64,000 bases of DNA, from assembly GCA_041390125.1 (NCBI GenBank), contig JAWKQN010000007.1:1-64000 (forward strand), in the 5' to 3' direction. Under the pieces are notes generated by a model. The model saw only the letters and a program-made list of their open reading frames with translations, ran no database searches and was not told the origin of the DNA. The DNA comes from Gemmatimonadota bacterium (GTDB lineage Bacteria > Gemmatimonadota > Gemmatimonadetes > Longimicrobiales > Gaopeijiaceae). Shown piece by piece: positions 1-8,234 of this stretch; positions within the stretch are counted from its first letter, which is position 1; each line of letters begins with the position of its first letter. A program made the position numbers and the translations under genes.

Positions 1-346
1 TCACGCGGCTGCCGACGGTCACGTCCGGTCGGAACGTCACACCGATGCGCGTCCAGGGCGCGAACCCGTCCCACGTGCCGGTCTCCACCGATGCGACCTG
101 GGGACCCGTGACCGCCAGCACCTCGAAGGCCGGGTTGAGCAGCAGCCCCAGGCCCGAGCGGGTGTCCTCGGTCACCGTGTGCTGGATGTCCCATTCGGCT
201 TCGATCGTGCGGGTGGGGACGTCCACACGGACGTGACCTTCATAGTGCGTGGGCGGACCGGCTACGTCGGTCTGTGCGTCGCATGGAGCGGCGCACGCCA
301 GCAGCAGGACAAGCACGGAGGGAAGTCCGAAAGCGCGTAGGGACAT
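1..346 (-). CDS. Secreted lipoprotein, N-terminal part only (cut by window edge)
   Basis: Reading the minus strand from an ATG at 346 gives an open frame that runs off the window start, so only about 115 residues are visible. The N-terminus is a lipoprotein signal: MSLR, a hydrophobic stretch and a lipobox ending at Cys18 (LLAC). The following residues (HYEGHVRVDV, EAEWDIQHTV, LNPAFEVLAV) are beta-rich and resemble the N-terminal sandwich domain that precedes M1-type zinc aminopeptidase domains, but no catalytic region is visible, so this is only a suggestion. It follows the SSS symporter gene on the same strand after a 68-bp gap and could be the last gene of the peptide-use set that begins with the S9 peptidase. 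Confidence 0.6.
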   Translation of the reverse strand, partial: MSLRAFGLPSVLVLLLACAAPCDAQTDVAGPPTHYEGHVRVDVPTRTIEAEWDIQHTVTEDTRSGLGLLLNPAFEVLAVTGPQVASVETGTWDGFAPWTRIGVTFRPDVTVGSRV

Positions 347-414
347 CGAGGAGGCGGTCGAGAGGCGGGGACGATCCGGGACGCTGCACCCTACGCGTGG
401 TGTGGACCCGGGTT

Positions 415-1914
415 TCAGGCGGCGTCGCCCTCGCTCCCGTACACGAAGCGTTCGATCTCGCCATGGATGCGACGCTGCGTTGCCGCCGACGGAGGCTGCG
501 TGAACCGCGAGACGGTCCAGGTCACCACCGCGTTGACCGCCAGGGACCATACGGCGGCATGCATCCCCAGTGGGTGCGGGTGTATGACGAGGGTCCAGTA
601 GAGGACCGCCAGCCCCACGCCGATGCCGCTCAGCACGCCCGTGCGCGTGAACGGCCGGCGACCGGGCAGGCAGACGCCCAGAACGGCGGGCATGAGTTGC
701 AGGGCGCCCGAGCCGGACAGGGTCACCAGCGTGACCAGGAAGGCGAACGTCTTCACCGACAGCAGGTATCCGACCACGAGCAGCGCCAGGACGATGGCGC
801 GACCGACCCAGATGTAGTGCGCAGCCGAGCGGTCCTTGGCCAGGTAACGCTGGTACACGTCCCGCGTGAGCACCGTCATGTTGGAGTGCAGGATCGAATC
901 CAGCGTGGACATGGCCGCCGCCGTGGCTCCGGCCAGGATCAGGCCCGTGAGCCAGGCCGGGGAGTAGCGGAACAGCAGCTCCGGGAAGACCTGGTCCGGG
1001 ATGGCCAGGTCGGGCAGGACCAGCGCACCGCCCAGCCCCACCAGCGCGGTGGGGATGTAGAGCGTCATGAGGTAGATGGGTGTGGTGGCACCCAGGAACT
1101 TGAGCGTGCGGGCCGACGCGGCCGTGTAGTAGCGGATGAAGATGTGGGGCTGGAAGACGATCCCGAACGACAGCGAGATGGTCATCCCGAACCACATCCC
1201 GGGTGAGAAGAACCCGCGAGGGCCGGGCAGGGACAGGAGGTCGGGCCGCTCGGCCGCCACGCGCCGCCACAACTCGAGTGGTCCTCCGAAGAGCTCGTAG
1301 GACAGCACGAGCGCGCCGATCCACACGGCCGCATACATCCAGACGCCCTGGAGCACATCCGTCCAGTAGACCGCGCGCAGGCCGCCCGCCATGAGGTAGC
1401 CTGCGGCCACCACCAGCAGGATCAGGGTGCCCAGCTCGAACGAGATGCGGCCGCCCGAGGCAACCTGGATGATGTAGCCCAGCCCTTGCGCCTGGACCTG
1501 GATGTAGAGGATCGTGAACACGACGCTCACGATCGCGACGACGATGCGGACCGCCTCACTCTCGTAGAAGTCCGCGAGCATGTCCGCGGGCGTGACGTAT
1601 CCGAACGCCTTCCCCAACGCCCAGATGCGGGTGCCGAGCACGTAGGTGATGGCGCCCACCAGCACGGTCCACGTGCCGGCCTCCCAGAAGCCGATGCCGT
1701 GCGTATAGAAGAAGCCACCCGAGCCCAGGAACGCGAAGGCCGAGTGGTACGTGGCGCACACCGTCAGATAGAGCACCACGAAGCCGGCCTTGCGGCCGTA
1801 CAGCAGGAAGTCCTCCAGGTCGACCGCCATGCGGCGGTTGGCCACGATCCCCAGCACGATGCTGAAGACCAGGTAGGCGAAGATCAGGGAGGTGGCGACG
1901 ACCCAGGGCTGCAC
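415..1914 (-). CDS. Sodium:solute symporter (SSS family)
   Basis: This 499-residue polytopic membrane protein has about 13 hydrophobic segments and the SSS-family look: an N-terminal helix followed by a DFLLYGRK-type loop, the AGGLRAVYWTDVLQG segment and the TAAAMSTLDSILHSNMTVLTRDVY segment, where the Ser/Thr-rich helix usually contributes to the sodium site. It would use the Na+ gradient to import a small organic solute; the substrate cannot be read from sequence. The ATG lies 4 bp after the stop of the small DUF3311 gene, a pairing commonly seen for SSS carriers. The S9 peptidase gene upstream on the same strand makes amino acids or peptides a reasonable guess. Confidence 0.9.
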   Translation of the reverse strand: MQPWVVATSLIFAYLVFSIVLGIVANRRMAVDLEDFLLYGRKAGFVVLYLTVCATYHSAFAFLGSGGFFYTHGIGFWEAGTWTVLVGAITYVLGTRIWALGKAFGYVTPADMLADFYESEAVRIVVAIVSVVFTILYIQVQAQGLGYIIQVASGGRISFELGTLILLVVAAGYLMAGGLRAVYWTDVLQGVWMYAAVWIGALVLSYELFGGPLELWRRVAAERPDLLSLPGPRGFFSPGMWFGMTISLSFGIVFQPHIFIRYYTAASARTLKFLGATTPIYLMTLYIPTALVGLGGALVLPDLAIPDQVFPELLFRYSPAWLTGLILAGATAAAMSTLDSILHSNMTVLTRDVYQRYLAKDRSAAHYIWVGRAIVLALLVVGYLLSVKTFAFLVTLVTLSGSGALQLMPAVLGVCLPGRRPFTRTGVLSGIGVGLAVLYWTLVIHPHPLGMHAAVWSLAVNAVVTWTVSRFTQPPSAATQRRIHGEIERFVYGSEGDAA

Positions 1915-1918
1915 CGCG

Positions 1919-2161
1919 CTACACGTCCTGCGAGAGCGCCCAGAGGAGCACGACGATCATCGCCACGTAGACGACGAACAGATAGGCGTAGAGGAACGGG
2001 ACGCCCAGGATCCAAGGCTCGACCCGGTTGGCCCAGCCATGCACCACCGGAGGCTGGGCGAGCGCGCAGAGCACCAGGAAGAGGACCGAGGCTGTCCAGC
2101 CCGCCCCGGTGCGGGGCAGGTAGTGGGGTCGGGGCACGGGAGGCGGCGTGGGATCGCTCAC
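1919..2161 (-). CDS. DUF3311-type small membrane protein, symporter partner
   Basis: This is an 80-residue protein starting at a GTG at 2161 (VSDPTPPPVP). A longer upstream frame exists but its N-terminus is low-complexity Arg/Gly/Pro and unlikely to be real. It has two hydrophobic helices (about residues 22-38 and 55-76) separated by a short loop with VEPWILGVPFLYAY, the pattern of DUF3311 proteins. Such small two-helix proteins are frequently encoded just before SSS symporters and are thought to be accessory subunits. The stop is 4 bp before the symporter ATG. Family assignment rests on my recognition of the helix pattern and the neighbourhood. Confidence 0.7.
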   Translation of the reverse strand: MSDPTPPPVPRPHYLPRTGAGWTASVLFLVLCALAQPPVVHGWANRVEPWILGVPFLYAYLFVVYVAMIVVLLWALSQDV

Positions 2162-2249
2162 GGGGCCGCAAGGTGCGGGAGGGCCGTGGGTGCCGGCAAG
2201 CGCGGGGCGGGGGGGCGGTCCTCGCCCCGTCGGCGGGCCGCTCCCTCCC

Positions 2250-4316
2250 TCACGTCGCCGTCCGCCCTCCGCGCCCGAACCACCCCAGGATGTTCTCGAT
2301 CTTGGCCATCCAGTGGCTGGGTCGCCGCCGGATGCCGTGCGGCTCGCCCGGCACGCGCACCAGCGCCGACTCGACACCCAGGATCTTGAGCGCCTGGTAG
2401 TACTGCTCGGACTCCGACATGGGCGTGCGGTAGTCCTCCTCGCCGGTGAGCACCATGGTGGGGGTCTTCACGTTCTTCACGACCGACAGCAGCGAGCGGC
2501 TCTCGTAGTGCTCCGGGTGGTCCCACGGCGCGCCCGGGAACCAGTAGTTCATGACGCGGGAGCCGATGTCGGCGGTCAACACGAAGCTGTACCAGTTGAT
2601 GACCGGATAGACGGTCACTGCGCGGCGGAACCGATCGGTGCGACCCACCATCCACGACGTCAGCACGCCGCCGCCGCTCCCCCCGGTGACGAAGACCTGG
2701 TCGGGGTCCACGTAGCCCTTCGCGATCACCGCGTCCACACCCGAATCCAGGTCGTAGAAGTCGTCCCCGGGGTAGGCATGGTGGATGAGGTTGCCGAACT
2801 CCCCGCCGTAGCTGGTCGAGCCCCTGGGGTTGGTGTAGAGCACCACGTAGCCGCGGGCGGCCATCATCTGCTTCTCGAAGTCGAACCGGTCGCCGTAGTT
2901 GGCGAAGGGCCCGCCGTGGATCTCCAGGATCAGCGGATACCGGCGCTGCGGGTTGAAGTCCGGCGGCTTGACGATCCAGCCCTGGATGTCGCGTCCGTCG
3001 TGCGAGGACGGATACCAGATCTCCTCCACCTCACCGAGCCGGCGCGCGGCCAGGATATCCGCGTTCACGGACGTGAGCAGACGCGGTTCCTGACCGGGCC
3101 CGGCCTGGTAGGCGACATCCCCCGGGATGTCCGGTCGCGACCAGGTGAACGCTACCCCTCCGCGGGGCCCGACGTCATAGCTGCCACCGGAGTATGCGCT
3201 GCCCCCGCCGCCCACGTCCCGGGCCACGTCACGCTGCGCACCGGCGAGCGTGAAGAGCGCGATCTTCGTGTTGCCGCGGTCGTCGTACTGGACGTAGACG
3301 CCCCGTCCATCCGGGGCCCACTGCGGGTCCGAGACGCTGCGATCGAGCGCGCCGGACAGCACGCGCGTGCCGGTGCCGTCGCGGTCCATCACGTGGAGCT
3401 GCGTCACCTGGTAGCCCTGGTGCTCGTCATCGAAGCCGAGGTAGGCGATCTGCCGACCATCCGGCGAGATCGCCGGCGCGACGTCCGGTCCGTAGCGGCT
3501 CGTGAGCGGGCGCACGGCACCGTCCGCGACGCGGAACTCGAAGATCTCGGTGTCGAGCTGCTCGTCCTGCCAGTCGCTGCGCCGGTTGGCGGAGAGGATC
3601 AGGTGCTGCCCGTCCGGCGTCCACACCGGCGGGCTCGCGCGGAACACCCCTCCGTGGTGGAAGTCCCCGCTCGAGATCTGGCGGGCCGTCCCGCCTTCGG
3701 CCGGTACCACGAACACGTGTGTGTAGCCGGGTGTCAGATACCCGGGGCCGTTGAAGCGATAGATCAGGTCGTCGATGGTCGTGGGGGGCGCCGCCCAGGT
3801 GGCCCCCTCCGGCGGGGCGGGGACCTGGGCGATCTGCGTGGAGGCTCGCTCGACCAGGGACGTGAACGCGAGCTGCGTGCCGTCCGGCGACCAGGAGATG
3901 CCCTCGGGTCCGTGCTGCAGGCTGGTCACGCGCACCATCTGACCCGAATCCATGTAGCGGACCCAGATCTGCGCGGAGCCTTCGCGATCGGAGACGAACG
4001 CGAGCCGGGAGCCATCCGGGGACCAGCGCGGAGACGCGTCTGCGACGTCACCGGTGGTGAGGGGACGATGTCCCGTGCCGTCCGCCGCGACGATCCAGAG
4101 GTTGGTGTAGTTGCGGTCGGTCATGATGTCCGAGAACTGCCGGACGTAGACCACCTGCCGGCCGTCGGGCGAGATCTGGGGATCCTGGACGTACTCGAAC
4201 TCGAAGACGTCCAGCGGCTGGAGCGGCTCCTGTGCGGTCAGCGGGTGCGCCAGGAGCGCCATCGCGGACAGGAGCAGGGCAGGGGCGAAGCCGGGCGAAG
4301 CGGGTCTGCGAGGCAT
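2250..4316 (-). CDS. S9 family secreted prolyl oligopeptidase / dipeptidyl aminopeptidase-like
   Basis: This is a 688-residue peptidase counted from MPRRPASPGF. A start 10 codons earlier is open, but this ATG directly precedes a normal signal peptide ending at LTAQ. Residues about 40-400 carry repeated TolB/PD40 propeller motifs (SPDGRQVVYV, SPDGSRLAFV, TPDGQHLILS, SPDGRQIAYL). The alpha/beta-hydrolase domain (about 430-688) has the nucleophile Ser547 in GGSGGG, Asp628 in EEDYRTP and His660 in GEPHG, so the catalytic triad is complete. S9 enzymes cleave short peptides, often after proline, with the propeller restricting access; this one should act in the periplasm. It is upstream of the DUF3311/SSS pair on the same strand with an 88-bp gap. 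Confidence 0.93.
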   Translation of the reverse strand: MPRRPASPGFAPALLLSAMALLAHPLTAQEPLQPLDVFEFEYVQDPQISPDGRQVVYVRQFSDIMTDRNYTNLWIVAADGTGHRPLTTGDVADASPRWSPDGSRLAFVSDREGSAQIWVRYMDSGQMVRVTSLQHGPEGISWSPDGTQLAFTSLVERASTQIAQVPAPPEGATWAAPPTTIDDLIYRFNGPGYLTPGYTHVFVVPAEGGTARQISSGDFHHGGVFRASPPVWTPDGQHLILSANRRSDWQDEQLDTEIFEFRVADGAVRPLTSRYGPDVAPAISPDGRQIAYLGFDDEHQGYQVTQLHVMDRDGTGTRVLSGALDRSVSDPQWAPDGRGVYVQYDDRGNTKIALFTLAGAQRDVARDVGGGGSAYSGGSYDVGPRGGVAFTWSRPDIPGDVAYQAGPGQEPRLLTSVNADILAARRLGEVEEIWYPSSHDGRDIQGWIVKPPDFNPQRRYPLILEIHGGPFANYGDRFDFEKQMMAARGYVVLYTNPRGSTSYGGEFGNLIHHAYPGDDFYDLDSGVDAVIAKGYVDPDQVFVTGGSGGGVLTSWMVGRTDRFRRAVTVYPVINWYSFVLTADIGSRVMNYWFPGAPWDHPEHYESRSLLSVVKNVKTPTMVLTGEEDYRTPMSESEQYYQALKILGVESALVRVPGEPHGIRRRPSHWMAKIENILGWFGRGGRTAT

Positions 4317-4460
4317 GGCGGTCTCCGCGCTACGAGCCGATCGCATCGGGCCGCGGGCGGCGGCCCGGTGTGGAGGAAAGGGGTACGCGACGGCGCGCGG
4401 AATCGCCAGGTCGGGCGGCCGCTCCCCGCGTGGGCACGGGCATTGCCTGCCCCGACCGCC

Positions 4461-5108
4461 ATGCGCTCGCCATCGCTCGCACCCTCGGCCGGCTCGCCTG
4501 CTTCCGGGCCCCCGGCCTCCGGAACCGACCGTCTGCCCCGCGGGCCCTTCCTGGCCCGTCTGGGGCTGCTGGCGGCCCTGGCGGCCTACACGCTGGCCTG
4601 GCGGGGGGATGGGGGCGGCCCGTTATCGGCCGTCGACCTCGCCATCCACGAGACCGGCCATCTCGTGTTCCTCCCGCTCGGGGAGGTCATGCATTTCCTG
4701 GGTGGCACGCTGTTCCAGCTGCTGGTCCCGCTCCTCTTCGCCGGGACGTTCCTCCACCGCGGACAGCGCTTCTCCGCGGCCTTCCCGCTGTGGTGGGTGG
4801 GACAGAACCTGTGGCACATCGCCCCGTACGTCGCCGACGCCCGCACGCAGGCCCTCCCCCTCGTCGGTGGCGGCGAGCACGACTGGGCCTTCCTGCTCGC
4901 CACCTGGCGCTGGCTTCCCTACGACGACGCCATCGGCGCGGCCTGCCAGCTGGCGGGGACGGCGATCGCCGTGGTGGCGCTGCTCTACGGGCTGACCTGG
5001 TCGGACGTACCGGACGCTCAGCGGGTGAGTCCGAGCACGAACGAGAACGAATGGCGGACGTCGCGTTCGGACGAATCGATCACCGAGCCCAGGAGGCCGC
5101 TGATGTAG
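4461..5108 (+). CDS. Uncharacterised membrane protein with HETGH motif
   Basis: This 215-residue protein starts at the ATG at 4461. After a Pro/Ser-rich leader it has hydrophobic segments at about 31-47, 80-98, 104-118 and 158-178. Residues 63-67 read HETGH, an HExxH zinc-peptidase signature at the start of a helix, and there is a conserved-looking LVGGGEHDW stretch at 134-142 that could supply further metal ligands. I recognise this as an uncharacterised bacterial family rather than a canonical M50 protease, since the later NPxxLDG-type motif of M50 is absent. Catalysis is therefore not established. The last ~30 residues are hydrophilic and overlap the convergent gene by 91 bp, so the true C-terminus may once have been shorter. 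Confidence 0.6.
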   Translation: MRSPSLAPSAGSPASGPPASGTDRLPRGPFLARLGLLAALAAYTLAWRGDGGGPLSAVDLAIHETGHLVFLPLGEVMHFLGGTLFQLLVPLLFAGTFLHRGQRFSAAFPLWWVGQNLWHIAPYVADARTQALPLVGGGEHDWAFLLATWRWLPYDDAIGAACQLAGTAIAVVALLYGLTWSDVPDAQRVSPSTNENEWRTSRSDESITEPRRPLM

Positions 5109-5569
5109 TCGCGGACGAGCAGCGTGACGCGGCTCGACCCACCGATCCGCCGCTCGATCGTGAAGCCGGGGGAGACGAGCGATTTCCACGTGGCCGAGGT
5201 CGTGACCGAGTCACCTTCGGGCACCACGTCCTCCACCCGGGCTCCCAGCCCCAGGAAGAAGTTGATGCTCAACGCGTCACGGGGATCGCCCCGGTTCGTG
5301 AAGCCCACGACGAGATTGCCCGTGTTCGTGTGGTAGTCCTCCCCGACGACGGTGTAGTCCACCCGCGCGTAGCTGGCCTCCGCGCGGAAGGGCACCGGTC
5401 CACCGCCGATCTCGGTTCCCAACAGGACCGTCCACCCCCAGCGTGTGGGTGCGAACCCGGGTTGGTCCTGGGCGTAGACCCCGCCCCCCGCGGTGACGGA
5501 CTGCGCCAGGAGCGGCGGCGCCTGGAGCAGGGCTGCGGTCAGGATCAGCAGGGATACGCGGCGGTCCAT
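5018..5569 (-). CDS. Outer-membrane beta-barrel-type protein, uncharacterised
   Basis: This 183-residue protein has a signal peptide (MDRRVSLLIL to LLAQ). The remainder alternates hydrophobic and polar residues in strands, with glycine-rich turns (TVLLGTEIGGG, NFFLGLGARV) and a final strand HSFSFVLGLTR, which fits a small 8-stranded outer-membrane barrel. No enzyme motif is visible. It is convergent with the HETGH membrane protein gene and overlaps its 3' end, and it is divergent from the TctC-type gene that starts 141 bp away. Confidence 0.65.
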   Translation of the reverse strand: MDRRVSLLILTAALLQAPPLLAQSVTAGGGVYAQDQPGFAPTRWGWTVLLGTEIGGGPVPFRAEASYARVDYTVVGEDYHTNTGNLVVGFTNRGDPRDALSINFFLGLGARVEDVVPEGDSVTTSATWKSLVSPGFTIERRIGGSSRVTLLVRDYISGLLGSVIDSSERDVRHSFSFVLGLTR

Positions 5570-5709
5570 GGCGGTCCTCGGTTCGGGCTGCGGTGGGGCC
5601 GGGATCGAGCCCCGCTCCGCCTACCCCGTCCCGCGCCTCGGGTGCGCTTGCCGGGCCCGGAGCCGCTCGTCCATGTTGGCCTCCCCTTGCTCTCCCCGGA
5701 CCCCGCCCT

Positions 5710-6801
5710 ATGCGCACACGTACGTCGCTGGTTCCGCTCGTCTCCCTGCTCCTGGCCGCCTGCTCCGGAGGCGACGCCTCGCCGGACGGTCCCTTCTACG
5801 CAGGCAGGACGCTGGAGGTGGTCGTTCCGTACGGGCCGGGGGGAGGCACCGACACCTGGACGCGCATGATCGCGCCGCACCTGCAGGCGGGCCTCGGCGC
5901 GGGAGCCGGCGTGGCGGTCCTCAACGAGCCGGGCGCATCGAGCGTGGCGGGAGCCAACGCCTACGTGCTGCGGCGTCGACCGGACGGGTCGGCAGCGCTG
6001 GTCAGCGGCAACTCCACCTTCCTGTCGGCGCTGCTCGAGGAGCCGATGGTACGCTACGACTTCACCGAGCTGGCGCCGATCGTCGCGTCGCCGGTGGGGG
6101 GCGCGGTCTACCTGTCGCCCAGCTTCGGGATCGACGATCCAGCGGACCTGGGGCGGCTGCGCGGCCAGCTGATCTACGGCGGCATCGCCGCGTCGGGCTT
6201 CGACATCGTGCCGCTCCTGGCGTTCGAGCTCCTCGATCTGCAGGTGCAGCCGATCCTGGGCTACGCTTCGAAAGGCGCGGCCCGCATCGCGTTCGAGCAG
6301 GGCGAGACGAACATCGACTACCAGACCATGCCGGCGTACCTGAGCAACGTGGTGCCGCTGGTCGAGCAGGGTCTGGCGGTGCCGATGTTCAGCTTCGGTC
6401 TGATCGGTGCCGATGGAACCGTGGCCCGCGACCCGTCCGTTCCCGATCTGCCCACCGTGCGCGAGGTATATGTGGCCATGCACGGGCAGGAGCCCAACGG
6501 ACCGGTCTGGGATGCCTACCAGGCCACGCTCGTGGCGGGGGTGAACATGGCCAAGGTGCTCTGGTTGCACGGAGAGGCGCCGGAGCGCGCCATCGCCGAC
6601 CTGCGTGCGGCTTCCGAGCGGATGATCTCCGACCCTGCCTTCATCGAGAAGGCGAAGGCCGAGGTGGGTGACTACCCCTTCTCCGTGGGGGAGGACGTGC
6701 GTGCGCTCGTCGCACGGGCCTCCCGGCTCGATCCCGGCACGCGCGCCTGGCTCAAGGACTACCTGAAGGAGCGCTTCGACATCGATCGGCTGGGCGGCTG
6801 A
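5710..6801 (+). CDS. TctC-family solute-binding lipoprotein (Bug-type)
   Basis: The protein has 363 residues starting at ATG 5710, which places a lipobox (LAAC, Cys18) right after a typical signal. The mature start reads LEVVVPYGPGGGTDTWTRMIAPHL, the hallmark of tripartite tricarboxylate transporter receptors, and later segments (LIYGGIAASGFDIVPLL; PVGGAVYLSP) also match this family. These extracytoplasmic proteins bind carboxylates or other small acids and deliver them to TctA/TctB permeases. No permease gene is adjacent; a tctBA pair lies about 11 kb away on the other strand. An upstream in-frame extension to 5593 is open but would bury the signal peptide. Confidence 0.88.
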   Translation: MRTRTSLVPLVSLLLAACSGGDASPDGPFYAGRTLEVVVPYGPGGGTDTWTRMIAPHLQAGLGAGAGVAVLNEPGASSVAGANAYVLRRRPDGSAALVSGNSTFLSALLEEPMVRYDFTELAPIVASPVGGAVYLSPSFGIDDPADLGRLRGQLIYGGIAASGFDIVPLLAFELLDLQVQPILGYASKGAARIAFEQGETNIDYQTMPAYLSNVVPLVEQGLAVPMFSFGLIGADGTVARDPSVPDLPTVREVYVAMHGQEPNGPVWDAYQATLVAGVNMAKVLWLHGEAPERAIADLRAASERMISDPAFIEKAKAEVGDYPFSVGEDVRALVARASRLDPGTRAWLKDYLKERFDIDRLGG

Positions 6802-6840
6802 GCCGCAGACGCGACCCGAGCCCGCGTTCCGTCCGCGCGC

Positions 6841-7602
6841 TCACCGCACCACAAGGGTCCGCCGCACGACCCCGAAGTTGCCTTTCGCCGGATCCATCGC
6901 CAGGACCTCCAACTCGAAGGATCCGGAACGCTCGGGCGTGAGCGAGCCCGAGTAGACGCTCGTGGTGCCGCTGAACCGGAGCGGCGTCTCGCGCAGCACC
7001 CGTCCGTTCTCGAGCAGCCGCGCGACGATGGTGTAGTCGTCGGCATCCCACAGGCCTCCGGGTTCCGTCGGACATCCGCACAGCATCGTGACGCGCGCGG
7101 TGACGGTCAGGGGCGTTCCGGGCGTGGCCGCGCCGGCGCCGTCCGGCTCCTGCAGCTCGACCGTGAATCCGTACAGCTCGAGCACGATCCCCTCGCCCCG
7201 GACGTGCTCGCCCGGCACCAGCAGGAGGGTACGCGTCGCGCGGGGGCCCGATCCCGGCGTGCCGAGCGGTCCCTCCGCCACGATCTCCACGAACGTGGGC
7301 CGCTCGAGCTCCACCGTGGCCGTGAAGGCGGCCGCACCGTCCGTATCGTAGATGCGCGCGCCACGCTCGTGCGGCGCCATGATCCGCGAGGTCTCGCCGG
7401 TCGACCCCTCCTGGACCCCTTCCGCGAGCACGGCACCGGAGGATGGGTCGCGCAGGGTGACCCGGACTCCGCCGACCCCCGATCCGATCAGCTTGGCGTC
7501 CCGGGCGATGACCCGCACCACGACGTCGGTGGACGTCTGGGCGGCGAGGGACAGCGGGGGCGCGGTGAGGAGGAGGGCGCCGAGCACGGTATGCAGCTTC
7601 AT
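6841..7602 (-). CDS. Secreted hypothetical protein with Ig-like domains
   Basis: This is a 253-residue protein with a signal peptide (MKLHTVLGAL to SLAAQ). The rest is beta-rich: residues about 25-140 look like a carboxypeptidase-regulatory or Ig-like fold (VRVTLRDPSSGAVLAEG), and about 145-253 like a second sandwich ending RRTLVVR. A CGC triplet near residue 185 could be structural. I do not recognise the family. It is divergent from the CBS-domain gene, with 164 bp between the starts. Nothing indicates an enzyme; a periplasmic or surface structural role is the most that can be inferred. Confidence 0.6.
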   Translation of the reverse strand: MKLHTVLGALLLTAPPLSLAAQTSTDVVVRVIARDAKLIGSGVGGVRVTLRDPSSGAVLAEGVQEGSTGETSRIMAPHERGARIYDTDGAAAFTATVELERPTFVEIVAEGPLGTPGSGPRATRTLLLVPGEHVRGEGIVLELYGFTVELQEPDGAGAATPGTPLTVTARVTMLCGCPTEPGGLWDADDYTIVARLLENGRVLRETPLRFSGTTSVYSGSLTPERSGSFELEVLAMDPAKGNFGVVRRTLVVR

Positions 7603-7766
7603 GGACGTGTCCTGGTGAGGGTGCGGGAGTGCCCCAAGGACCCACGCCGACCTGGTCGCGGGGGGAGTTCCCGACAGACGGACGGGTGGTGCCCGCGCCA
7701 TGCTGGAGGTGGCGGGACACACGGGTCGTGCGGCTCGCCGGGGGCCCTCCACGCGGAGCGGCGACG

Positions 7767-8234
7767 ATGCGGGTCAAGGACTACATGACCACGGCGGTCT
7801 TCTACCTGAAGGCGAACCGCGGGTTGGTCGGTGCCAAGGAGATCATGGGCTGGGCACACGTGCGCCACGTGCCTGTCGTCGACGAGAAGCGGCGCGTGGT
7901 GGGTGTGGTCAGCCATCGGGATCTGGTTCGGGCCACCGCCGTTCCCAACCAGGCGGACGGCGGTCGGAACGCGTCCGAGGTGTGGAGCGTTCCCGTGGAG
8001 CAGGTGATGTCACGTGATGTCCGTACCATCGCTCCGGACGCATCGATCCGCCAGGCTGCACGCGCCATGCGAGAGGGGAAGTTCGGATGCCTTCCGGTCG
8101 TCGACGCGGAGGGCGTTCTGGTGGGAATCATCACGGAACACGACCTCCTCTGGGTCGTGGAAGCACTGGCTCCGGATCCCGACGCCGCAGTGGACGTCGA
8201 CTCCGGGCTGGCGGTGGGAAGGAGGAATCCATGA
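7767..8234 (+). CDS. Two-CBS-domain protein
   Basis: This 155-residue protein consists of two CBS domains and little else: about residues 4-60 (MRVKDYMTTAVF to GVVSHRDLVRA) and about 78-135 (VEQVMSRDVRTIAPDASIRQAARAM to VGIITEHDLLWVV). CBS pairs bind adenine nucleotides or S-adenosyl ligands and act as energy or ligand sensors, often for a partner protein. There is no attached effector domain. The ATG at 7767 begins the first domain directly. Its stop overlaps the start of the cytochrome gene in an ATGA arrangement (8231-8234), so the two are probably translated together. Confidence 0.88.
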   Translation: MRVKDYMTTAVFYLKANRGLVGAKEIMGWAHVRHVPVVDEKRRVVGVVSHRDLVRATAVPNQADGGRNASEVWSVPVEQVMSRDVRTIAPDASIRQAARAMREGKFGCLPVVDAEGVLVGIITEHDLLWVVEALAPDPDAAVDVDSGLAVGRRNP

